Shown here in pieces: positions 32,201 through 40,562 of a stretch of 64,000 bases of DNA. The position numbers and the translations under genes were made by a program. Source of the DNA: Diplonema japonicum (Eukaryota; Euglenozoa; Diplonemea; Diplonemida; Diplonemidae). How positions within the stretch are numbered: position 1 is the first letter of the stretch; each line of letters begins with the position of its first letter. The stretch covers positions 124,001 through 188,000 of the forward strand of contig OZ025752.1 of NCBI GenBank assembly GCA_964019335.1, in the 5' to 3' direction. The notes beneath the pieces were generated by a model, which was not told where the DNA came from, did no database searches, and worked only from the letters and a program-made list of their open reading frames with translations.

Positions 32201-33809
32201 AAAAAAGAACGTGGAGGAGAACCGAAGTGAACTGTCCTTTCAAAGCACGACCTCAACCGCCAATATGGAACGCCGCCACGCATCTCTTTTGGCAAAATAC
32301 AAAACCCTTTCTGAGAAGAACGCCGACTTGCGTTCCGAAATATCTTCTTTCAAAGACGATGTCTCGAGCACCGCAACAAGCACGTCGACCCTTCTGCTTG
32401 ACTTGGAAGCGAAACATTTCGCGTTGAAAGGAAAATACAAGAAACTTTTAAGCGAGCGAAACACCGAATTAAAATCAGGGATCATATCGACAGATGGAAT
32501 GGAGAAGAAGCTCACCGCCCTCCATACAAAGTACAAGAAGACCCACGAGCTGTACACCGAGCTGCAAGCTACCCACGGAACGCTATTGAGAAAACACAAA
32601 ATGCTCGCGGAGGAGAAGAGCACCGATATCGTGAGGAAGCTCAACGGAAAAGTACGCTCGCTTCAAGAAGAACTACGGCGAAGGGACGGAATGAGCAGCA
32701 TAGCAGCAGGGTCCGCCTTATCATCGTTAGAAGTCTCAAAACTCCGTGTAGGGGTCGTACGAGCCCTCGAAGCGCAAAACAAAGAGCTTCACGATAAGAT
32801 AACAGAGGCTGACGGGCTCAGCACCATGAGCGGCACAGACCGCACTCAACATCAACAGCAGAAACTTCTTGAAACCCGCCGTGAATTGCTACGGTCGAAA
32901 CGGATCATGAAGACAACCATCGGTACCGCATGCCAGCTGGCGAACTTATTCCACATTGCAATGACATACCAGCGGTGCTTCTCCAAACTTCTCGCATTTC
33001 GATCCATCTCTTTGTACGAACGGGGTGTTAAGTCAACTGCTTCCTCAACGGCCAAGCGTGACAAAAAGCAACGCAAGCTTCTCGTCTCCGCTCAGACATG
33101 TTTGACAACCTTCGCAAAGGCCGGCACGCTTAAAACTTACTATTCGAAATGGATGAGGTTCCCGTTGTTGGGGACAATCCCGGAACCTGTTTCCGTTCCG
33201 CGAACCCCGAGATCGTTGTTGTCCGTTGGGCACAGACAACCTGGCAGGGTTGTCTTTGAAAAAATTTCCAGATTTGCCGGGATGCTGCATCGTGTGTGCG
33301 GGGCACGAGTGGCGTGGGATAGATGGGGTGTGTTTGTTAGGTTGAAGAGCAGCAGAACAGGCAACGCAGAGGTAGAGACAATGAAGAAGGAACTGGCTCA
33401 GGTTACCCTGCGCACAGGAGAACTCGAAGAAATGCTTGACAAAACAGAATCTGACAACAAAAGTTTGCGGCGTTCGTTATCAGGGTCGAGGGAGCCGTCA
33501 CGGCAGAGGTCGGTGTCGCCATCCATGTACAGGTTGGACGCCATGGCCACGGTGCTGCACAAGGTGGCATCTGAGTTGAACGGCGGGCCCCCCTGCGGAG
33601 TCCATCTCCCGCCTTCCCCGCAGTCCTGCTCTCGCAAGGAGCGCTGCAGCTCGCACTCCCCACCGCCCCTACCACGTTCGAAACCGATCCATACACTGCA
33701 ACCCACGGGGGCTTCCGGTCCTATCCAGGCCGGTCCTTCTTTCCGTGCGCCCACCCGTGTCGCCTACGCACCCACGTACGGCCATGCTTCCCCGAAATGG
33801 TCTAGGTGA
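29223..33809 (+). CDS. Large coiled-coil protein with internal repeats, 1528 aa
   Basis: A single-exon ORF whose start is chosen at the ATG after a 20-A run; the longer upstream frame only translates homopolymer leader. Residues about 20-330 are moderately helical. Residues about 390-970 are a dense coiled coil of repeated blocks such as 'DLEAELEILRTQ', 'LKTELSTAKEKINDLEAELE' and 'REAELTSAREKITDLETELE', many of them nearly identical in DNA. A further coiled coil follows to about 1210. The C-terminal 320 residues differ: aromatic helices with 'YYSKWMRFP' and 'ARVAWDRWGVF', resembling the W/F-spaced repeats of centrin-binding (SFI1-like) proteins, then a Pro/Ser tail. A cytoskeletal or basal-body role is possible but inferred. 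The ortholog is not recognised. Confidence 0.85.
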   Translation: MSATWLEFVELMQKNSELLEENKALTKAVEDGGEVDSGSVAILTADLVDFGSMLRRHNHALLHLVGAEESPATYQDAGTPLHPHHRITYLEQQIKIIGDALTASDTMLASINSQMAVLTTTDSEVYEAVAQADAALESTHQIVSEIICSSEVTDGLQQDIAARHEVARSLLREKKQLLEERSVAHDALQQAAVSLSSLQAIVESSNASYTQLDEQNALLLQQIQHLELNLTSLKTSNANLESEIRELQSMRPSPSKGSKSISEDTLKERIQTSEQECEDLRTKVSELEAINTQQEVSSTEQLRGVEEELETLKQLVLEAEDKEAALLGQSHDLEAELDLLRSGEQMHRERESTLVEKIAGLEAELAAWEEKGNNNDTDREATLLEQVHNRERITDLEAELSTTKEAILRTQDQVQDLEAELEALRGTPDSERREASLLEQISDLEAELEILRAEGGEKKTEAGAQNLKTELSTAKKNIIDLNAELEILRAQDDDALRQQVQDLEAELEILRAEGGETQGAPDLKTELSTAKKNISDLNAELEILRTQDDDALRQQVQDLEAELGTLRGTPDSERETILMEQVSDLEAGAQDLKTELSTAKENISDLNAELEILRSQEDGTAGDSAPRQKARDVEAGTQDGSTDNALRQQVQDLEAELEILRTQKNREAELTSAREKITDLETELEILRAQDSDALETEAEDQHLKTELSTAKEKVNDLEAELEILRTRDDNASNREAELTSAREKITDLETDLEILRAQTTPETETEDKHLKTELSTAKEKINDLEAELEILRTQDDNALRQQVQDLEAELEILRTQNIGEAELTSAREKITDLETELEILRAQDSDAPETEAEDQHLKTELSTAKEKVNDLEAELEILRTQDDNALRQQVQDLEAELQILRTQNNREAELTSAREKITDLETDLEILRAQTTPETETEDKHLKTELSTAKEKINDLEAELEILRTQEGERDNELQALLDNKKKLEEEIARLRKKNVEENRSELSFQSTTSTANMERRHASLLAKYKTLSEKNADLRSEISSFKDDVSSTATSTSTLLLDLEAKHFALKGKYKKLLSERNTELKSGIISTDGMEKKLTALHTKYKKTHELYTELQATHGTLLRKHKMLAEEKSTDIVRKLNGKVRSLQEELRRRDGMSSIAAGSALSSLEVSKLRVGVVRALEAQNKELHDKITEADGLSTMSGTDRTQHQQQKLLETRRELLRSKRIMKTTIGTACQLANLFHIAMTYQRCFSKLLAFRSISLYERGVKSTASSTAKRDKKQRKLLVSAQTCLTTFAKAGTLKTYYSKWMRFPLLGTIPEPVSVPRTPRSLLSVGHRQPGRVVFEKISRFAGMLHRVCGARVAWDRWGVFVRLKSSRTGNAEVETMKKELAQVTLRTGELEEMLDKTESDNKSLRRSLSGSREPSRQRSVSPSMYRLDAMATVLHKVASELNGGPPCGVHLPPSPQSCSRKERCSSHSPPPLPRSKPIHTLQPTGASGPIQAGPSFRAPTRVAYAPTYGHASPKWSR

Positions 33810-33980
33810 AACACGGAGGGAACATTTTATTTTATTTTATTGTATCCCCCCCCCCCCCCTACCCCTACCCCTCTTTTTGTTGTTTTTTTGTACCCCCCCC
33901 TTTTTTTTGTCTTTTTCTTGCATTCGAACAACTACTAGGAAAAAAAAAAAAAAAAAAACAAAACAAAACAAAACAAAAAA
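33810..33980. promoter_or_regulatory. 5' leader with C-tract, TAG and A-rich run
   Basis: A C run at 33846-33859 lies 121 nt before the ATG. 'aactactag' precedes an A/C-rich leader (repeated 'caaaa') that ends at the start codon at 33981. It may be a trans-splice acceptor region. Confidence 0.4.
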
Positions 33981-35525
33981 ATGAAAAACGTTGTTCTAAC
34001 AGTAATGGGGCTCATTGTTTCCGCCACGGCAGCGGACCCCGAGCTGACGTTGCTGAGCGGGCCCTTCGGAAAGGACCAGAGCGGGCCGTTGGGTGTGTTC
34101 ACAGGGGTCGCAGGGGACACGCTGTACCAGCTCTTGCAGAATGATATTATCACGATTTGGAACGTGGCCGACAAGACGAACCCGTTGAAGGTTAAGGACT
34201 TCCCGATGGCAACCATTCCGGGCCCGTGGAGGGGCATGATCCTCGACGAGGCAAGGGAGAAAATCTACGTCCGCCACGAGGCAGACATCACCGAGGTTTC
34301 AATCGCCGATCCGTTCAACCCAAAAGTCGAACGAACCCTCGCGTTCTCCGGTGGATGCGCGTCAAGAACACCCAGCTTCTTGCAAAACGGAAACAACATT
34401 TTCCTAACATGCCATCTTGGGGCGACGAAAACCAGATTCATGGTGATCTCAAAGACGAGCTTCACGGAAGTTGAACATATCGATGTGAATTATATTTCGT
34501 TTGAAACTTTTGCGCTGATCCATCAGGAGACCACCGTGTACGTAAAGTGGGATGACTTCACAATGTCGACAATTGATATTTCGGGCGCTGTTCCCTCTAT
34601 CACATCGACGTTTCCTGTCGAGACGGGGGTGCAGTTCGCCGTGGAGGGGGATTTTATCTACACATTCGTAGGGGGTCCCTTCACGACACCGACCCTGAAG
34701 AAATTCCACGCGATGACTGGTGTGGAGGAGGCTCCACTGGATCTTCCCTCAGCAGGAGGTATCCTCTTCCTTTCAATTTCCGCCTACAATGGAAAATTCT
34801 ACGTGACCACCGAAAAAGCGGTTACCGTGATGGAGGAAACCTCGCCCAATACTTTTAAGATTTTGGAAACCCTGCCCATTGACACCACAGCGGCCTACAC
34901 CATCATCGACAGGGAATTCTTGTACGTGTACACAACAGAAAATTTCATTTTCGGGATCATCCCCGCACCGATTGTTGAAGAACGTGCTGTTCAATTTTCC
35001 GATGTTGGTGCGACCCTTGTTCAACAAGATGTTGGTGTGGCAAAGGCGGTTATGGATCCTGTTTCTGAACAGAAATGGGTGAACATTCCTGAATTTCTTG
35101 AGGATTCAAAGGCGAGTCTTGGTGCGTTCGCCCAGGCGTCGACGGAGATGAAGCTTACTTGTACGGATGCTGCTGCAGGTTGTACGTTTTACATCGTTCT
35201 TCACAATTGTATGCCTTGCAGTTCGGCATTGAACGGAGGGCTTCCCAATGCTTTGCTTGGAATGGGTTTCCCGGTTGGGAGTTGCGGGCCTAGGTACTTT
35301 CCTACGTTTTCTGGAGCGCCGTCAGAGTCTCTTCCTACTGTGACGTTCAAGGTTGAGATTCAGGCAGGGGGGCAGGATGTCGTGATCCCGTTTTCCAGGA
35401 AACTCCTTCACGTGGCGGTTTTCGAGGTGGCTGGTGTTCAGTCCAAGCCGATGTGTCCCACCAACGCCGGGCCGCACCGTGCCTCGGGTCACGTTTGCGC
35501 GTGTTTCAAAGCGCCTGTTTTTTAG
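33981..35525 (+). CDS. Secreted beta-propeller-like (LVIVD-type) protein
   Basis: A single-exon ORF of 514 residues. It begins with a clear signal peptide (MKNVVLTVMGLIVSATA, then ADPEL). The body is strand-rich, with repeated segments of the type 'ITEVSIADPFNPKVER', 'IITIWNVADKTNPLKVKDF' and 'MSTIDISGAVPSI'. These fit LVIVD/WD-like propeller blades, in which a value is followed by 'D.s.P'. The C-terminal 150 residues contain several cysteines (MKLTCTDAAAGCTF, HNCMPCSS, SCGPRY, MCPTN, VCACF), likely disulfide-bonded in the secretory path or outside the cell. There is no membrane segment after the signal peptide. The exact family is unknown. It ends directly before a T run. Confidence 0.82.
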   Translation: MKNVVLTVMGLIVSATAADPELTLLSGPFGKDQSGPLGVFTGVAGDTLYQLLQNDIITIWNVADKTNPLKVKDFPMATIPGPWRGMILDEAREKIYVRHEADITEVSIADPFNPKVERTLAFSGGCASRTPSFLQNGNNIFLTCHLGATKTRFMVISKTSFTEVEHIDVNYISFETFALIHQETTVYVKWDDFTMSTIDISGAVPSITSTFPVETGVQFAVEGDFIYTFVGGPFTTPTLKKFHAMTGVEEAPLDLPSAGGILFLSISAYNGKFYVTTEKAVTVMEETSPNTFKILETLPIDTTAAYTIIDREFLYVYTTENFIFGIIPAPIVEERAVQFSDVGATLVQQDVGVAKAVMDPVSEQKWVNIPEFLEDSKASLGAFAQASTEMKLTCTDAAAGCTFYIVLHNCMPCSSALNGGLPNALLGMGFPVGSCGPRYFPTFSGAPSESLPTVTFKVEIQAGGQDVVIPFSRKLLHVAVFEVAGVQSKPMCPTNAGPHRASGHVCACFKAPVF

Positions 35526-35606
35526 AATTTTTTTTTTTTTTTTTTTTTTTTGTGTGCGATATGAAGAGGGGGAAAAAAAAAAAAAAAAAAAAAAAAAGTT
35601 AGAGCT

Positions 35607-35656
<50 letters not shown>

Positions 35657-35809
35657 CTTTCTGAACCTCGTTCCCCTCCTTTGTCTTTTTTTTTTTTTTT
35701 TTGCGATTTTTATTCTTTTTTTTTTTTTTATTCAATTCCAAAATCTTTTTTTCAAATTTATTATTTTCTGTATCCAAAAAAAACTTTTTTTTTCATATTC
35801 AATTATGCT

Positions 35810-35859
<50 letters not shown>

Positions 35860-36338
35860 AAAAAAAGAAGGAATAAGAAGAAAAAACTCTTAACAGCCCT
35901 TGTGGGGACCTATTTCCCCTCTTTTTTTTCTTCCTTCCATTAAAGGAGCTCAGGCGAATGATGCTCTGTGTTATGGGGAGGGGAAACGAAAGAAAAAAAA
36001 ATAATAGGGACACACTTTGGCTAAGGCGAAAGGGATTTAAATTTTTTTATACATAGTAAAGGTATTAGCTGCATACCCTCCCTTTTTTCTTTTTCCTTCT
36101 TTTTTTCTTTTCCTTCTTCCAGCTTCTTATTTTAAATTAGTAAGAATGCTTTCCTTCCCCCGTCTCCCCTCCTCCCCCCCTTTTTTTTCCCCAGCTCTAC
36201 GAGGTGCAGGAATGAGTTTTGTTTTACCAGTGAAAATTTTTTTATAAATTTATTTTAGAGGATTCTCAGGGGGAAAAAAAAAAAAAAAAAAAATTCAAAT
36301 ACCATTACATAATTGTTGGTTCCTCCTCTTTTGCAGGA

Positions 36339-36372
<34 letters not shown>

Positions 36373-37060
36373 GGTTAAGGTCACTGGTCAAAAAAAGAAA
36401 ATGTTACCTTCCCCTCTACCCCCTTTTTTTCTCGTTGCTTTTATCCCCTCTTACTCCACTGCCTTTCTCTTTTTTTTTTCTTCTCTTCTTTTTTTTATAC
36501 CTTTTTTGATGTGCCGATTTAAAGGCCCCCCCTTCGCGCGTTTGAAGGAAAAGAGAGAAATAAAAATAAAAATAACTCTTTACTTTGACTGAACCATTTT
36601 TCTCTCCCAATGGATGGGACACACCGTATTTTTTTAAATTAACCCTCAACCCTACAACCCTCTCGATTTCGCGCCACCTGTTGGCAAAAAAAATATCGCA
36701 GCATGCGATTGGTGCCCCATTTTTTTTATCAGCTCCCCGTTTTTCTTTTCTTTTTTTTTTCTTTTTTTTTTTTTTTTTTTCAAAGGGGCAGCGAGACCTT
36801 TGGCCTGGTCAAGGTGCGTAACGACACCTCCCCTTAAGCGAGACATTTCAGGGACGTCTGTGTCAGGGTGACGGTGCTCGGCGACCCAGGCACAAACCGA
36901 CCTTTCAAAACAGGGGTAACATGGATCGCATTTGGCTTCGGCAAAAGAAAAAGATGCCCCCCCACCCTACCGCGAGGGACCAGGCACGCCATGTCTGAGA
37001 GGTGGGATCAATTTTTTTTTTTAAGGGCGGCCCTCCATGAGGGGGTTTGTCCTGCACTTT

Positions 37061-37109
<49 letters not shown>

Positions 37110-37496
37110 GTTTTTGTTAAGCCTCCGCCAGTGAGCGAGGTCCGCACCCACCGTCAGCTCTATCCTCAGACCCTTCCCGGAGCAGTGCATGGTGTCTCAA
37201 GCAAAATGCCCCCCTTATCGAATTGCCCTGTTTAGCAAACACGTCCTTCTACTTTTTTATTTTTTTTTTCTCCCTCTCTTTTTTTTTCTTTTTTTTTTTT
37301 CCAACCCGTGTATCGTCCACGTTCAGGTGTTGCTGTCGGGTTCACCGCGAAGGGACCGCAACAACAGGAACAGTTGTGAAAGAATTTCTTTTTTTTTTCT
37401 CTTTTTTCTTTTTTTTTTTTTTAAATGAACACATGGGCAGAGTGGGACAAAAACACCCATGAAAAACGGGGAAAAAAAAAAAAAGGCTATACACGC

Positions 37497-37521
<25 letters not shown>
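35526..37521. other. Non-coding spacer with long homopolymers and a dispersed repeat
   Basis: T runs and A runs of 20-35 nt dominate 35526-36780. A mixed-sequence repeat lies at about 36783-37003, followed at 37026-37064 by a short tail shared with the element that ends near 40272. The segment 37130-37380 is mixed, partly GC-rich and unidentified. Confidence 0.55.
36783..37064 (+). mobile_element. Dispersed repeat with the tail sequence of the 40.2-kb element
   Basis: The first part (to about 37003) matches 28344-28500. The tail 'ggcggccctccatgaggggg' followed by 'tttgtcctgcactttgag' and a T run is close to 'ggcggcccatagcggggggc' plus 'ttgtcctgtactttgag' and a T run at 40232-40270. The shared end next to a T run suggests a retroposon terminus. 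Confidence 0.5.
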
Positions 37522-37527
<6 letters not shown>

Positions 37528-37848
37528 GGTACTGGACCTAAATTTACGGTGAACTACTGCTACAACTGAGATGGGGGCGGGCAGGTATATATATCAGGGA
37601 GGGAAAAAAAAAAAAAAAAAAAAAAAAAACAGGAGCGTGACTCAGCTGTTAAAGCTGTAAAGGACGCTTCACCCGACGCCAACATAACCATCAACGGTTC
37701 TAGTGGATACCCTCTCCTTGTGACTGTCCTAGATGCCAACGGGGCCTCCGTCTGGAGCGGGTCTCAGAAGAGCCTTTTCAAGAAGAGGGGACAGGAGAGG
37801 ATCGACACTATGAATGCCATTACTGCCGCAGTGGCAAAGACTCTCTAA
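37522..37848 (+). CDS. Putative selenoprotein, SelW/Rdx-like CxxU protein (TGA at 37567-37569)
   Basis: Exons 37522-37584 and 37633-37848 (intron 48 nt, mostly poly-A) give 92 residues if the in-frame TGA is read as selenocysteine. The product starts MAGTGPKFTVNYCYNU, so the TGA falls exactly where SelW/Rdx-family proteins have CxxU: after a short beta strand (FTVNYC). Exon 2 supplies a helix (ERDSAVKAVKDA), a strand pair ('ANITINGSSGYPLLVTVLD', 'ASVWSGS'), a KKRG stretch and a final helix ('IDTMNAITAAVAKTL'). This is the order of a small thioredoxin-like Rdx fold, and the total length is usual for SelW. The family are redox proteins of the cytosol. The ATG follows a 22-A run, as in neighbouring genes. 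A SECIS hairpin should lie in the 3' UTR; I see TGAC near 37940 and TTGAT near 37993 but only weak pairing between them. A nonsense-mutated Cys paralog is the main alternative. Confidence 0.7.
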
Positions 37849-38354
37849 AAAAAAAAAAAAAGAAATTTTAAAAAAAAATTTTTTTCTTTGTTTCTTTCCA
37901 CCCTTCACTCCCCCCCCCACAAAAAAAAGACTTCTTTTTGTGACGGCATTCAGTCCCCCTTTTTTTTTTAGCTTCCAGCGCACATACCTGTCTTGATACA
38001 GTTCTTTTTTTTTCCCCTGTTGGAGCACTTTTTTTTTTTTGGCCTTAAAAAAAAAAAGGAAAAGAAACAAAAGGGGGAGGAAGAGCAAGATAATGGATTC
38101 GATCTTTTATTCCTTCCTTTCTTTTCAAATTTATTATCTTGTTCTTTTTATTGAAAGCCTGAAAAAGATGTCTTTACAAAAAAAAGAGGGGAGGGGAGGG
38201 GGGGAAAAAGGTGGGAGGACGAACTAATTAAAAAAAAAAAAAAAAAAGTACGAGAGAGAGGGCCCAAAACCTGCCCCCGGTCCTCTCCCTCCTTCTTATT
38301 ATTCTTTTTCTTTTTCTCTTTGCCTTACCTTGTGCGTGTGGTCAGGGGGGAAAA

Positions 38355-38363
<9 letters not shown>

Positions 38364-38425
<62 letters not shown>

Positions 38426-38427
38426 AC
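38364..38427. repeat. (AT)n microsatellite
   Basis: About 25-30 AT units after an A run, ending with 'tttatatata'. Confidence 0.9.
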
Positions 38428-38492
38428 CCTTCAAAAAAACTAAAAATCTCCGGACTGACCTCCACGGATCCCCCCAAAAGAAATCGGACGTA

Positions 38493-38640
38493 ATAAATTG
38501 CTATTTATTTGCAACAAATTATGGCCATAATTTACTCGAGAATCGTGGGTTTTTTGGCCTCGGGCCCTGCGGGCCCGAGGTCAAAAAAAACGGTTCGAGA
38601 GTAAAATGGGATGGCCATATTTTGGCGCAAAGTAAGTAAT
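38493..38640. repeat. Nested palindrome, copy 3 of a foldback family
   Basis: The inner arms at 38550-38567 and 38571-38588 (core 'cctcgggccc tgc gggcccgagg') pair over 18 bp with one mismatch. The outer arms run from about 38497-38537 (containing 'ttatggccataatttactcg') and 38595-38640 (containing 'cgagagtaaaatgggatggc'). The flank words 'gctattta', 'tgc(c)aacaa' and 'ttttat' link it to the copies at 15.1 and 15.6 kb. The whole could extrude as a cruciform of about 140 nt. Confidence 0.75.
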
Positions 38641-40506
38641 TTTATCTGATAGTTCAGAAATTGAGTCACTCCGAGTGACCGAGAAAGTGGACCAAAAACC
38701 CAAAACCAGATTATGAGCTATCAACTGTCAATAATAGCTATCAAATTATGAAAAACGGCCTATTTTCAGCTGATTCAGGCTGAAGTACGGTGTCCCTACA
38801 CATTTTTTAGTACCCCAGGCAACCCTGTTGACCTGCGATATTGCATTTTTCCAGGTTATAGTTCTCCGTTACACGAAGACCCCCGAAGAAACCGCATACA
38901 AACAAAGCCCGTACAGTAAGAAGCGGTTCAGCGGCTCAGAGGCAGGGCACTCCATAGACATGAGCTCCTCGAGATCCTCCCGTTCGAAAGTAGATGCTTT
39001 CGTCGGGGCCCTTGTTCTTCAGCACGCTTGCAAAAAAGTTTGACACGGTCCCATTCCCCAGCCTTCTGGTTGCACTTTTCCTTAAAAACTTCCCTATTTG
39101 GGAGTATAGCCTTGGTTCTACTTGGTTTAGAGAGAAGAAGGGGCCGTTTTTCTTCAGCTTCCTAAGATGAGCGACTTCAGTCGGTCCTTCGTCTTTTTCC
39201 CATGAAAGTCAGCCCATGTTTTCAGGCACTGTGCTTTGCTTATTTCGGGTAGAAGACTCTCTTCCTTCTTCGTTTTCGGCATTTGATGTTTTTTTTTTTT
39301 TTTTTATACCACTCCCTGAAGGTAGTGTCCAGAGCGCTTGACGACGAGAGACTGCGACAGAGATGCACACGGATCGCTGCGGGGTGCGGCACGGGGTCCA
39401 TCCCAATGGGGCCAGTAGGCAACCTGATCTGTCGGTGGCTCCCCTACATAGGGTGGAGCTGGGCGCAGCTGCTAGACTGTAGGAACAAACCCTGGGCCGA
39501 GCGCGGGCACGCCTTTAGGGACGCGGTAAGGAAAGCCCGGAGCAGGTCACTGGCGAACGAAAGAAGCACAGTGAAGGGGATGGAGGCGGGAGCGGATCCC
39601 AAAACCAACCAATTGTCGACGATACTTGGCCGTGGTGGTTGAGAAGCGGGACGTGGAGCTCATGCAGAAGGAGTACGTCAACACACAGCCGCTACCGTGG
39701 GAACGAAATGTAGTAGAAAGAGATGCCCCGTTCCGATAGCAGGCGAGCTCGAGGGAGTGGGTGGGGTCCTGTCCCAGTACCTGAACCCGCTGCTACAATG
39801 GTTGTCACAGCTGCGCTGCGTGGAGAAGGACACCACCTCGGAGGTGTCGGCGGTGGAGCTAGCCATTGACTTCGAATGGACGACCGATAAATCATTAGGA
39901 GGCCTGCTGGAAGATAGGGCACGCAGAATCAAGGCCCTAATCGTAAAGATAAACGCAGCGTGCAGGGCACGGAAGAAGCGACGCCCCTTCCCAGCGGATG
40001 AGCAGAAAAGGGTGAAGTCCCTCATCGCCATAGGAGGAAAGGCAGCTATAGGCTTCTCCAGGAGGCCCATTTTTGCTACCCAGTCCACGCACGACAAGCT
40101 GATGGATTTGAAGGCCGCCTGCAAGCGGGATCGCATCACACGACTCCGCAAGACGCTCACAGCCACAATCGGGATGAAAGCAATGCCCCAGAAGGGGAGT
40201 ATTAACAGATAGACCCCCCCCCCCCCTCCCATAGGGCGGCCCATAGCGGGGGGCTTGTCCTGTACTTTGAGTTTTTTTTTTTGATGATCTTGAGCTCAAA
40301 TGTGTTAAAAAAAATTCACTCTGCCCCCAATAATGTCACTTTCCCCCCTATAATTTGGCAGCCACGGGCCATAAACACCTAAGTCCTGCCCATAATTGAG
40401 CAGTACTATCAAATTATGAGAGGGGGGTAATCAGATTATAGGGGGGGGGGGGGGGGGGGGGGTTAGGAGTGAAGAAATTTCTGAACTATCAGATAAAAGT
40501 AGTTAC
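38632..40506. mobile_element. Possible decayed mobile element bounded by inverted repeats
   Basis: 'ttttatctgatagttcagaa' at 38640-38659 plus its flanks is repeated in reverse complement at about 40466-40506 (about 35 of 41 positions agree). Between them lie broken coding stretches: about 39320-39642 ('RWLPYIGWSWAQLLDCRNKP'), another frame about 39620-39720 ('YLAVVVEKRDVELMQKEY'), and 39739-40212. The 3' end 'ttgtcctgtactttgag' plus a T run (40254-40280) recurs at 37047. The coding class (retroelement or DNA element) cannot be decided. Confidence 0.5.
39697..40212 (+). pseudogene. Decayed ORF of an unknown mobile-element protein (C-terminal part)
   Basis: This is an open stretch of about 170 codons. 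'LSQLRCVEKDTTSEVSAVEL' followed by AIDFEW aligns with 'LTKLEWNKQGSVTKLELVID' plus FDLTSG encoded at 60967-61302. 'SLIAIGGKAAIGFSRRPIFA' aligns with 'ALRSIGAPKRLKGYTRRPKF' encoded at 61287-61619. Two separate loci coding for the same protein segment, both broken, imply a repeated element. The reading frame upstream is interrupted. Confidence 0.55.
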
Positions 40507-40562
40507 CTGGAATTGAAAATTTTAGTACAATTTGTAGTAGGGGTATTGAAAAAAAAAAGAAA

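Larger units (their letters stand above)
37849..40562. other. Non-coding region holding palindromes, AT repeat and a decayed element
   Basis: It contains homopolymers, the (AT)n run, a nested palindrome (38493-38640) and decayed coding sequence about 38850-40212. A G run at 40441-40462 lies 100 nt before the DUF4419 start. No intact gene is seen. Confidence 0.6.

Noticed and set aside
37930-38000. SECIS element in the 3' flank of the SelW-like gene
   Set aside because: TGAC and TTGAT occur about 50 nt apart, but I could pair only about four bases between them and saw no clear apical AA; not reported as a feature.
38364-38427. AT run as an origin or promoter
   Set aside because: It is a simple microsatellite with no other supporting signal.
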